A stretch of 5,832 nt of DNA from Candidatus Zixiibacteriota bacterium (lineage in GTDB: Bacteria > Zixibacteria > MSB-5A5 > RBG-16-43-9), in contig JAOUFL010000154.1 of assembly GCA_029858245.1 (NCBI GenBank), positions 1 to 5,832 of the forward strand, read 5' to 3'. How positions within the stretch are numbered: position 1 is the stretch's first letter; every line of letters begins with the position of its first letter. The notes below the pieces were generated by a model that saw nothing but the letters and a program-made list of their open reading frames with translations, was not told the origin of the DNA and did no database searches. Shown in pieces: positions 1 through 5,489 of this stretch. Position numbers and translations under genes: made by a program.

Positions 1-44
1 TTACTTTAGCACAAGCCCAGAAAAAACAAGAGAAAGGAGAGAAG

Positions 45-686
45 ATGGATAACAATGAGGTAACCGTAAGATGGTTCGGGCATGCCTGTTTTATGCTCGC
101 AGATTCAATCAGAATCGTAACCGACCCATTTGATAAAAGCGTGGGTTATCCTGTGCCTGATGTCAATGCAGACATAGTATTAGTCAGCCACGAGCATTTT
201 GATCATAACAATGTCTCTGCCATTAAGGGTAAGCCGGAAATCATAAGGGGAGAAAAAGAACAGATTAAAAAGGGGATAACCTTTAAGGCAGTTAAGGTCT
301 CTCACGGTAACGGCAGGGGTGAAAACTTTATCCGATTATGGGAGTACGAGGGGATAAAATTTGCGCACTTCGGAGACCTGGGTGTTAACCTGACGGATTC
401 TCAGTATAGGGAGATAGGTTCTGTGGATGTGGTCTTCATACCCGTGGGAGGATATTATACCATAGATGCAGAGCAGGCGACTAAAATCATCAATAAACTA
501 AACCCTAAGGTTGTTTTTCCAATGCATTATAAGACTCAGGTTATGGGCTCTGGTTTTCCCATTTCCGGCATAGAACCTTTTTTAAAAGGGAAGAAAAATA
601 TGAATAAGATAGGACAGAATTCGGTAATCCTTAAAAAGGAGTCTCTGCCGAAAGAGACGACTATTTACGTTTTAGAATACAAGTGA
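45..686 (+). CDS. MBL-fold metal-dependent hydrolase (UlaG/UPF0173-like)
   Basis: This is a zinc-type hydrolase of the metallo-beta-lactamase superfamily, closest in style to the short UlaG/UPF0173 group; the substrate cannot be told from sequence. The metal motif HxHxDH is intact at H49, H51, D53 and H54, in the context SHEHFDH. The other expected ligands are visible as H87 (SHG), D111 (HFGDLG) and H161 (FPMHY). The opening VRWFGHACFML and the following TDPF are typical of this group. At 213 residues the catalytic domain is complete. The ATG at 45 has AGGAG at 35-39, five bases away, and was chosen for that reason. However, the frame is open upstream to the window edge and reads TLAQAQKKQEKGEK, which resembles the end of a signal peptide followed by a charged linker, so the true start may lie outside the window. 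Fold assignment is firm; location and substrate are open. Confidence 0.93.
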   Translation: MDNNEVTVRWFGHACFMLADSIRIVTDPFDKSVGYPVPDVNADIVLVSHEHFDHNNVSAIKGKPEIIRGEKEQIKKGITFKAVKVSHGNGRGENFIRLWEYEGIKFAHFGDLGVNLTDSQYREIGSVDVVFIPVGGYYTIDAEQATKIINKLNPKVVFPMHYKTQVMGSGFPISGIEPFLKGKKNMNKIGQNSVILKKESLPKETTIYVLEYK

Positions 687-772
687 GAGAATTAGGAAAC
701 TGGAAGAGTAAATGTGTGGAACCTTTCCCTTATCAGCCATAACCCGAAATAAATTTCAAAAAGGAGCAAAGA

Positions 773-1507
773 ATGGTCTATAAACTTGAAAATCTCAACT
801 GGATGGAGGTCGAGGAATTAGTCCCCAAAAAGATAAACACTATATTCCTGCCAGTAGGAACGATTGAAGCTCACGGTGTCATCAACCTGGGTACTGATGT
901 GCACATACCCCAGAGAATCTCGGAGATGATTGCAGGAGATTTAAAGGCGATGGTTGCACCTCCGGTATATTATGGGGTTACCAGAAACCTTTACCATTTT
1001 CCTGGTTCTTTAAGCGTATCCTCGCAGACTTTTGAAAATTATCTTTACGAGATAATCGATTCGATGGCAGAAAAGGGGTTTTCCAAAATAGTAGTGATTA
1101 ACGGGCACGGAGGTCATCTGAACGAGCTGAAAAACGCAGCCCTGAAAGTATACAAAACCAGAAAAGCAAAAATTGCCGTGATACACTGGTGGCTCCTGTG
1201 CGATGATATCACTAATGAGGTTTATGGAGTATCCGGAGGTCATGCAGGGATTGATGAAACCGCCGGGATTTTAGCCATCGATAAAACTCTGGTGAAGAGG
1301 AACAGATATAAAAAAGAGATGGTTTATAAAGGTACCGAGTCTGTGAACGTGATGCCCTTTCCTTCTTCCATAGGCTTATATAAAGAAGGTGAAGGATACC
1401 CGGATTTCGATGAAAAAAAAGCAAAAATATACTTAAAGAAAGTAGCAGAGAAGATTAAGGATAATTTACTGGATATATTCAAAAGATGGGATAAATTAAG
1501 TTTATAA
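773..1507 (+). CDS. Creatininase-family metal-dependent amidohydrolase
   Basis: This 244-residue protein belongs to the creatininase (creatinine amidohydrolase) family, cytoplasmic two-metal enzymes that hydrolyse cyclic or linear amides. The family also includes archaeal FAPy deformylase and the mycofactocin protein MftE, so creatinine itself need not be the substrate. Visible motifs are PVGTIEAHG (27-35, metal ligands E32 and H34), LGTD (D42), NGHGGH (110-115, ligand H112) and GGHAGIDETA (155-164, E162). The length is normal for the family. Two departures are seen. The usual last Asn of NGHGGN is His115, and the first Glu of the common HAGExET motif is Ile160, although the second Glu is kept. 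The start has AAGGAG at 761-766, six bases upstream of the ATG. It lies 86 bases after the MBL hydrolase and 68 bases before the nitroreductase, all in one direction, with no strong terminator between them. Family assignment is firm; the substrate is unknown. Confidence 0.94.
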   Translation: MVYKLENLNWMEVEELVPKKINTIFLPVGTIEAHGVINLGTDVHIPQRISEMIAGDLKAMVAPPVYYGVTRNLYHFPGSLSVSSQTFENYLYEIIDSMAEKGFSKIVVINGHGGHLNELKNAALKVYKTRKAKIAVIHWWLLCDDITNEVYGVSGGHAGIDETAGILAIDKTLVKRNRYKKEMVYKGTESVNVMPFPSSIGLYKEGEGYPDFDEKKAKIYLKKVAEKIKDNLLDIFKRWDKLSL

Positions 1508-1575
1508 TATGAGGAATAAAAATATGATAGCTTAATTGAGATACTGTCCTTGCATTTTATACTCAGGAGGAGATT

Positions 1576-2088
1576 ATGGATGTTTTCGAAGCAATTAAAT
1601 CGAGACGCAGCATACGCAGTTTTCAGGATAAGCCTATAGAGGAGGAAAAATTATTAAGGGTTCTTGAAGCCGGCCGGCTGGCTCCTTCAGCCAAGAATTT
1701 GCAGGAATGGAAGTTCGTAGTAGTGAAAGATAAGGATTTGAAGAAAAAACTGGCATCAGCAGCATACGATCAGACTTTTATTGCTGAAGCTGCTGTGGTA
1801 CTTATTGGCTGTGCTACCCTGGTGAATTATGTGATGTCCTGCGGACAGCATGCCTATACTATCGACCTGGCTATTGCTATGGACCATATGACGCTGCAGG
1901 CAGTAGAAGAGGGTTTGGGAACCTGCTGGATAGGGTCTTTTAAGGAGGACGAGGTTAAAAAAATACTTAAAATTCCTGAAAACATAAGAATTGTTGAATT
2001 AATGCCTATGGGTTATCCTGAAACTATTCCCTCTGCCCGTGTAAGGAAAAAATTAGAAGAGATCATCTGTTTTGATAAATGGAGCTGA
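1576..2088 (+). CDS. Nitroreductase-family FMN flavoprotein
   Basis: This is a small NAD(P)H-dependent, FMN-binding oxidoreductase of the nitroreductase family, 170 residues, the compact single-domain form. The N-terminal FMN phosphate-binding segment is SRRSIRSF (9-16). It is followed by LAPSAKNLQEW (35-45), the usual PSAxNxQPW motif with Glu in place of Pro. The helix that carries the second half of the flavin site reads EEGLGTCWIGSF (111-122), and the C-terminal part has MGYPE (145-149). Such proteins act as homodimers in the cytoplasm and reduce quinones, nitroaromatics, enones or flavin-linked partners; the physiological substrate is not predictable. The start is supported by AGGAGG at 1565-1570, five bases upstream of the ATG. 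C79, C89 and C117 show no iron-sulfur spacing. It is the third gene of a same-strand set with the hydrolase and the amidohydrolase, and an inverted repeat begins at the base after its stop codon. Confidence 0.95.
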   Translation: MDVFEAIKSRRSIRSFQDKPIEEEKLLRVLEAGRLAPSAKNLQEWKFVVVKDKDLKKKLASAAYDQTFIAEAAVVLIGCATLVNYVMSCGQHAYTIDLAIAMDHMTLQAVEEGLGTCWIGSFKEDEVKKILKIPENIRIVELMPMGYPETIPSARVRKKLEEIICFDKWS

Positions 2089-2126
2089 TGCACAAAAAAA
2101 TTTCCCCGGGGAACAAATTTTGTGCA
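2089..2126. terminator. Concentric inverted repeat after nitroreductase: weak terminator or activator site
   Basis: Perfect outer arms TGCACAAAA (2089-2097) and TTTTGTGCA (2118-2126) share exactly the same centre as an inner 12-base palindrome, TTCCCCGGGGAA (2102-2113). The structure starts at the base after the nitroreductase stop. A run of eight T follows at 2139-2146, twelve bases past the stem, which is too far for a textbook intrinsic terminator but could still help. The centre is about 137 bases upstream of the start predicted from the sigma-54 promoter at 2219-2234, a typical distance for an enhancer-binding activator. The inverted repeat is seen directly; its role is inferred. Confidence 0.5.
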
Positions 2127-2218
2127 GAAGAATAATCCTTTTTTTTGAGAAAAAATCACATTGTAGAATATCTCCATATAAGTTAGCCGGTTACAGAAGA
2201 GTTGTCAGTTTGTTTTTC

Positions 2219-2234
2219 TGGCACAAGGATTGCA
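2219..2234 (+). promoter_or_regulatory. Sigma-54 (RpoN) promoter, -24/-12 type
   Basis: TGGCAC (2219-2224), five bases, then TTGCA (2230-2234) matches the sigma-54 consensus TGGCAC-N5-TTGCA exactly, including the preceding C of the extended form. The invariant GG (2220-2221) and GC (2232-2233) have the required spacing. The predicted transcription start is near 2245, giving a leader of about 74 bases before the ATG at 2319. Such promoters need an ATP-driven enhancer-binding activator; none is encoded in this window. Confidence 0.75.
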
Positions 2235-2318
2235 CTCTTAGTTTAGATTTTGTTTGACTTGATGCTACCTCTGAGTTAGTTTACTGCAGGTGTGAGAACC
2301 TAAAAACCGGAGGGGAAG

Positions 2319-3113
2319 ATGAAAAAAGTTGTTTTATCCTCAGTCTTATTCACGTTTTTGATATACAGCTCTGCCTTTTCTCAGAGAGTAGAGCAGGAGA
2401 GGGTAACTCGCATTAGGGATTGGGCAAGAGTTCAACCCCGCAAATTAATCGATTGCCCAACAGCCGGCCTTTTACCCAGGGGCAGTTTTGATTTCGATAT
2501 CAAGGTTTTTCCGGAGGGAGGCTTAGTCAACACCATCGACGTCGGGCTGATGAACAGGTTTATGCTGGGGCTTTCTTTTGGAGGTGCAAAGCTGATCAGC
2601 GATGAAAAACCTGACTGGTATCCCCGGGTTGAGATCGCTGCCAAGCTGAGGTTTATCAATGAAAGCTATTTAATGCCGGCTTTTGTTCTGGGCTACGACG
2701 GTCAGGGAATTGGAGCTTATAGTGATTCCCTGGAGAGATATCAATACAAGTCCAAAGGTTTTTATGGTGTGGTGAGCAAGAATTATCTGGTTTTCGATGT
2801 GCCTGTGGGATTTCATTTCGGCGGTAATTACAGTCTGGAAAATGAGGATGAGGATAAAAACATATCCCTGTTTTTGGGAGCGGACGTGAGGTTCAACGAA
2901 AGCTTCGGAGGGATTCTGGAATATGATCTGGGGACCAATGACGACGGTGGTAGAGCACTGGGCGAAGGGAAGGGGTATCTGAATCTCGGACTTCAATGGA
3001 TTTTCTCAGACCAGCTTACTCTGCAACTGGACCTGAGGAATCTTTTTACCAATACCGAGGATAAATCGTATATCGGCAGGGAATTGAGGATTATTTTTGT
3101 GGAGTTCTTTTAA
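2319..3113 (+). CDS. Predicted outer-membrane beta-barrel protein, function unknown
   Basis: I do not recognise a named family. The 264-residue product starts with a clear Sec signal peptide: KK at 2-3, a hydrophobic core at about 4-18, and a likely cut after AFS (19-21), leaving QRVEQERV. After a basic linker with DCPTAGLLPRGSF (45-56) the rest is a run of alternating, glycine- and aromatic-rich strands (for example VGLMNRFMLGLSFGG, VGFHFGGNYSLE and YLNLGLQWIF). The C-terminus is a phenylalanine in VEFF, the usual signal for assembly by the Bam machinery. Acidic turns such as ENEDEDKN (174-181) and GTNDDGG look like loops. This supports a small outer-membrane barrel; the layout slightly recalls YjbH-type or other small uncharacterised barrels, but I cannot confirm that. 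The start has GGAGG at 2309-2313. A sigma-54 promoter lies 85 bases upstream, so expression is probably activator-dependent. No clear terminator follows; the next feature is a MITE-like repeat. Confidence 0.85.
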   Translation: MKKVVLSSVLFTFLIYSSAFSQRVEQERVTRIRDWARVQPRKLIDCPTAGLLPRGSFDFDIKVFPEGGLVNTIDVGLMNRFMLGLSFGGAKLISDEKPDWYPRVEIAAKLRFINESYLMPAFVLGYDGQGIGAYSDSLERYQYKSKGFYGVVSKNYLVFDVPVGFHFGGNYSLENEDEDKNISLFLGADVRFNESFGGILEYDLGTNDDGGRALGEGKGYLNLGLQWIFSDQLTLQLDLRNLFTNTEDKSYIGRELRIIFVEFF

Positions 3114-3188
3114 AGGGGGGGAGACCTTAGTCTGAAGAACGCGGAGCAAGGCTTTGATCCTGTTTTGGAATGCAAACATAAAAGGATT

Positions 3189-3311
3189 GTTGAAAAAGTA
3201 TAAGAGGCTGTCATTGCGACCCCACCTCTGGCGGGGGAAGCAGTCCATTTACTCTATGCAGATTGCTTCGTCACTTCATTCCTCGCAATGACAATAAAGA
3301 GGTTTTTCAAC
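3189..3311. repeat. MITE-like palindromic element with GTCATTGCGA arms
   Basis: Three nested pairs of inverted arms are seen: GTTGAAAAA (3189-3197) with TTTTTCAAC (3303-3311); GTCATTGCGA (3210-3219) with TCGCAATGAC (3283-3292); and GAAGCAGTC (3237-3245) with GATTGCTTC (3261-3269, one wobble). The central loop is 15 bases (3246-3260). The halves differ between their second and third arms: the left carries a small hairpin, CCCCACCTCTGGCGGGG (3220-3236), the right an unrelated 13-base stretch (3270-3282). GTCATTGCGA/GAAGCAATC palindromes are widespread intergenic repeats in many bacteria, and the outer GTTGAAAAA arms resemble transposon ends. There is no coding capacity and no obvious target-site duplication. 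It lies between two genes read in the same direction and could slow or stop transcription from 2319-3113. Confidence 0.8.
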
Positions 3312-3378
3312 ATGCCCTAAAGATTTGCCCTACGTTTTCGTATTATTATAAAGAGAATAATTCTTTTAATCTTTTAGA

Positions 3379-3387
3379 TGTTATAAT
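3379..3387 (+). promoter_or_regulatory. Extended -10 promoter for the lipoprotein/barrel unit
   Basis: TGTTATAAT is a perfect extended -10 element (TGnTATAAT) with TATAAT at 3382-3387. No convincing -35 box is seen 16-18 bases upstream, as is common when the TG extension is present. The predicted start near 3394 gives a leader of about 41 bases to the ATG at 3435. The remainder of the 3114-3434 gap holds the MITE-like element, a G7 run at 3115-3121 and AT-rich spacer. Confidence 0.6.
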
Positions 3388-3421
3388 GTGTCTAATATTT
3401 GTAATGGTAGTTTTTGAAACT

Positions 3422-3426
3422 GGAGG
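3422..3426 (+). promoter_or_regulatory. Ribosome binding site that fixes the lipoprotein start
   Basis: GGAGG lies eight bases before the ATG at 3435. A longer frame could begin at a TTG at 3414, but that start would read through this site and put extra charged residues before the lipoprotein signal peptide, so 3435 is preferred. Confidence 0.8.
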
Positions 3427-3434
3427 TGAGAAAG

Positions 3435-3953
3435 ATGAGAAATAGATGGGTTCTGATGGTTACGTTATTGGTTATTACAGGAATATTCTTTGCGGGATGT
3501 TACACCATAATGTCACATCCTCGAGTGGAGGATGAGGAAGGAATAACCTATCAGGGCAGGGATTATCGGGAGAACTGCACAACCTGTCATGCGGATTATC
3601 ACAGCTATCCATATGGTTATTATTATGGTTATTATCCCGATTATTACTGGGATTATCCTCGCTGGGGTCATTATTATGTTTATCCCTGGTGGTGGGATTG
3701 GTACTGGTCGGGTGATGAGGGTGGAGTGATTGGTATCGAGGATCAGAAAATTGAAAAGGAGAGGAGAAGTTTAGAGCCACCCTATGTTACAGGGACAAGG
3801 GGAGTTTTTCCCCCGGTTTTGATCGAACCCAAATCCAGCAGAGAGACCACAACTAAAGGAACTATCGAGAAAGTAGACAAAGAAAAACAACCCGAACAGA
3901 AGAAAGAGGAAACGAAAGAAAAAGAGGGTAAAATACCCCAGAAGAAAAGATAA
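3435..3953 (+). CDS. Lipoprotein with one CxxCH motif, Tyr/Trp-rich tract and Lys/Glu-rich tail
   Basis: I do not recognise a named family. The 172-residue product begins with a lipoprotein signal peptide: basic start (R2, R4), hydrophobic core about 5-19, and lipobox FAGC with acylated Cys22. There is no Asp at +2, which by the E. coli rule would favour the outer membrane. CTTCH (48-52) is a single c-type haem-binding CxxCH motif, though a metal site or disulfide is also possible. Next comes an extreme aromatic tract: of residues 55-91, 15 are Tyr and 7 Trp, broken by Pro, Gly and Asp (for example YGYYYGYYPDYYWDYP). A third region from about 106 is charged, with Pro at first and then almost only K, E, Q and T to the end, so probably disordered. 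H28, H56 and H79 could be axial ligands. It lies 23 bases before the barrel gene, likely one transcript. No function can be assigned with confidence; an envelope redox or surface role is inference. Confidence 0.85.
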   Translation: MRNRWVLMVTLLVITGIFFAGCYTIMSHPRVEDEEGITYQGRDYRENCTTCHADYHSYPYGYYYGYYPDYYWDYPRWGHYYVYPWWWDWYWSGDEGGVIGIEDQKIEKERRSLEPPYVTGTRGVFPPVLIEPKSSRETTTKGTIEKVDKEKQPEQKKEETKEKEGKIPQKKR

Positions 3954-3976
3954 ATGCCTGACTTAAGGAGCATCTT

Positions 3977-5269
3977 ATGTTGAGGAGAATACCATTATAT
4001 GTGATTATTTTGATTTTTCTTTTTATGACCGAGGGTTTCTGTCAGGAGTTCACCGATTACCAGTATTGGGAAGAAACTTCTGCTGGAAACAACTTTGGGG
4101 TGGGTGCAAGGGCTATGGGCATGGGAGGCGCGCAGATTGCAACTGCAAATGATGCCTCAGCTCTGGTTTATAATCCTGCCTGCCTGGCGAAAATAAAAAG
4201 GATTGAGTTCTCAGGTGGGATGACTCATCAGAGGCTGAAAAACGAAACAGGTTTTGCAGGCAGATTCCAGCCATCAAACCCATACTTCGCAAATGAAAGT
4301 ATAATACAGTCCAATACCCGCTTCAGCTCTGCTAATATCGTTCTCCCGGTTCCAACTTACAGGGGCAGTCTGGTTTTTGCCTTAGGAGTTAACCGGATGA
4401 AAAGTTTCGATAGAGCGTTTCATTCGGTATATATCGACCCCTCGACTGGAACAACTGATTTGGATGCATCTATTCTTGAGACTGGTGGTATTAATATGTG
4501 GTCCTTGGGTGGTGCTATGGACCTTTCTCCCAGCATCTCCGTAGGCGCGACTTTTAATTACTGGGATGGGGAAGATGATATAATTCAGGAATATTATATA
4601 CCTCCTAATGATAAGTTGGGTTATGAAGTCTGGGAGAAGAACCATTATTTAGATAGTTACTCAGGCTGGAATGCTAAATTGGGTTTTTTGGTTCAGCCTA
4701 ACAGATTCTTGAGCGTTGGTGGAATAATAGATTTTCCAACTAAATATACAATCGACCAGGAGTATTCCTTTTATTATGATAGCCTTAATATTACAAGTCC
4801 TGATCCCGGATATACAGAAGAATACACTGCTCTCGGAGAGTATGATTTGACCCATCCTTACTCTTTTGGAGCAGGAGTAGCTCTGGCTTTTAAATATGTT
4901 ACTTTTGCCGGAGATATTTATTATTCAGATTGGGCACAGATGGGTGGGAAGGGAGTGGATGAAAAACTGATAAAGGAAAATTATCAGGAGGTATTCCGCT
5001 GGCATTTAGGGGCGGAGTTTGTTATGCCGGAGCTTTCTACTACAGTAAGAGCAGGGTATTATGTTGACCCGATTCCTTTCAAAACGGTTTACCTTGAAAA
5101 AGACCGCAGGTATTTGACTTTTGGAGCAGGCTTTCTCATCGACCAGGTGCTGACTCTGGATATTGCCTGGAATCACAGCTTTTATGAATTCAGGGATGAT
5201 TGGTCCCAGTTCATCAAGGAATCTTATTCGACTGATAAGATTTTTGTGAGTCTGGCTTACAGACTATAA
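3977..5269 (+). CDS. FadL/OmpP1- or PorV-like outer-membrane beta-barrel
   Basis: This 430-residue protein looks like a long-chain-fatty-acid-transporter-type (FadL/OmpP1) or PorV/UPF0164-like barrel. A signal peptide is present (RR at 3-4, hydrophobic core about 5-17, probable cut near Cys22/Gln23). The mature N-terminus holds the hallmark GARAMGMGGAQIATANDASALVYNPACLA region (43-71), which in this superfamily forms the N-terminal plug-like segment. After that come many amphipathic strands ending in VSLAYRL, although the terminal residue is Leu rather than the usual Phe. The length suits a 14-stranded barrel. Family members carry hydrophobic molecules across the outer membrane (FadL) or act in type IX secretion (PorV); nothing in the window chooses between these. 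The start has TAAGGAG at 3964-3970, six bases before ATG. It follows the CxxCH lipoprotein by 23 bases and most likely shares its promoter; a strong terminator lies about 100 bases after its stop. Confidence 0.85.
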   Translation: MLRRIPLYVIILIFLFMTEGFCQEFTDYQYWEETSAGNNFGVGARAMGMGGAQIATANDASALVYNPACLAKIKRIEFSGGMTHQRLKNETGFAGRFQPSNPYFANESIIQSNTRFSSANIVLPVPTYRGSLVFALGVNRMKSFDRAFHSVYIDPSTGTTDLDASILETGGINMWSLGGAMDLSPSISVGATFNYWDGEDDIIQEYYIPPNDKLGYEVWEKNHYLDSYSGWNAKLGFLVQPNRFLSVGGIIDFPTKYTIDQEYSFYYDSLNITSPDPGYTEEYTALGEYDLTHPYSFGAGVALAFKYVTFAGDIYYSDWAQMGGKGVDEKLIKENYQEVFRWHLGAEFVMPELSTTVRAGYYVDPIPFKTVYLEKDRRYLTFGAGFLIDQVLTLDIAWNHSFYEFRDDWSQFIKESYSTDKIFVSLAYRL

Positions 5270-5274
5270 AAAAA

Positions 5275-5307
5275 GTTCAAGGGATCAAGGGTTTAAGGGT
5301 TCAAGAG
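5275..5307. repeat. Degenerate TTCAAGGG short tandem repeat
   Basis: About four imperfect copies of a 7-9 base unit, TTCAAGGGA, TCAAGGGT, TTAAGGG and TTCAAGAG, follow the barrel gene's stop. It is non-coding, and no function is evident. Confidence 0.6.
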
Positions 5308-5333
5308 TAAAAAAACATATAATAACTGGTAGG

Positions 5334-5351
5334 TCAGACATTTCTGTCTGA
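5334..5351. repeat. Small perfect inverted repeat TCAGACA/TGTCTGA
   Basis: TCAGACA (5334-5340) and TGTCTGA (5345-5351) form a 7-base-pair stem around TTTC. No T-run follows closely, so it is unlikely to be the terminator itself. It may be a short dispersed repeat or a protein site; the role is unknown. Confidence 0.5.
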
Positions 5352-5366
5352 TATTTAAGAATAATC

Positions 5367-5396
5367 AAAAAGCCGTCATATGTTGGACGGCTTTTT
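5367..5396 (+). terminator. Rho-independent terminator after the barrel gene
   Basis: The perfect 11-base arms AAAAAGCCGTC (5367-5377) and GACGGCTTTTT (5386-5396) enclose an 8-base loop. The GC core GCCGTC is flanked by A5 upstream and T5 downstream, so it could stop transcription in either direction. It ends the lipoprotein/barrel transcript and separates it from the gene at 5490. Confidence 0.9.
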
Positions 5397-5408
5397 CATT
5401 TTTTGGCT

Positions 5409-5446
5409 GTAGGGTCATCTCACCAGAGGCGGGACTGTGCCCCTAC
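5409..5446. repeat. Degenerate palindromic repeat with GTAGGG/CCCTAC ends
   Basis: GTAGGG (5409-5414) and CCCTAC (5441-5446) are inverted ends; with the next bases GTAGGGTC/GCCCCTAC match in seven of eight positions. Inside, TCTCACC-AGA-GGCGGGA (5418-5434) forms an imperfect second hairpin. Its reverse strand resembles the hairpin inside the element at 3189-3311. It looks like a decayed dispersed repeat. Confidence 0.55.
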
Positions 5447-5454
5447 TTTTCATT

Positions 5455-5482
5455 TTGAAGAAATTGAGTCCCAGATTATATT
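5455..5482 (+). promoter_or_regulatory. Candidate sigma-70-type promoter for the DUF401-like gene
   Basis: TTGAAG (5455-5460) and TATATT (5477-5482) are separated by 16 bases. The predicted start falls at about 5489-5490, on or next to the A of the ATG at 5490, which implies a leaderless message. Both boxes are imperfect, so this is only a candidate. Confidence 0.35.
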
Positions 5483-5489
5483 TACCCAC

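Noticed and set aside
687..772. Gap between the MBL hydrolase and the amidohydrolase
   Set aside because: Only a 5-base inverted pair GGAAA/TTTCC with a long loop was seen and no promoter boxes; too weak to annotate beyond the ribosome binding site.
1536..1563. TTGAGA...TATACT as a promoter for the nitroreductase
   Set aside because: The boxes match well with 16-base spacing, but the predicted start near 1570 would fall at the end of the AGGAGG ribosome binding site at 1565-1570, cutting it off. It is probably chance in AT-rich sequence.
2072..2257. 61-codon open frame overlapping the nitroreductase end
   Set aside because: It starts inside the nitroreductase, has no ribosome binding site, runs through the inverted repeat and across the sigma-54 promoter, and has no recognisable protein character.
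3006..3248. Reverse-strand open frame of 80 codons
   Set aside because: It is a shadow of the end of the barrel gene plus half of the repeat, with no start signal.
3308..3335. Possible second sigma-54 promoter ending in TTTGCC
   Set aside because: The TTGC is present but there is no GG at the required distance upstream.
3414..3434. Upstream TTG start for the lipoprotein
   Set aside because: The GGAGG site lies inside this extension and serves the ATG at 3435; the extension adds KLEVRK before a good lipoprotein signal peptide.
3263..3445. 60-codon open frame through the palindromic element
   Set aside because: It is made of repeat sequence and promoter region, with no ribosome binding site and no protein-like pattern.
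3475..3780. Reverse-strand frame with His/Asn-rich repeats
   Set aside because: It is the antisense of the Tyr/Trp-rich tract of the lipoprotein; the simple-repeat look comes from TAT/TGG codons.
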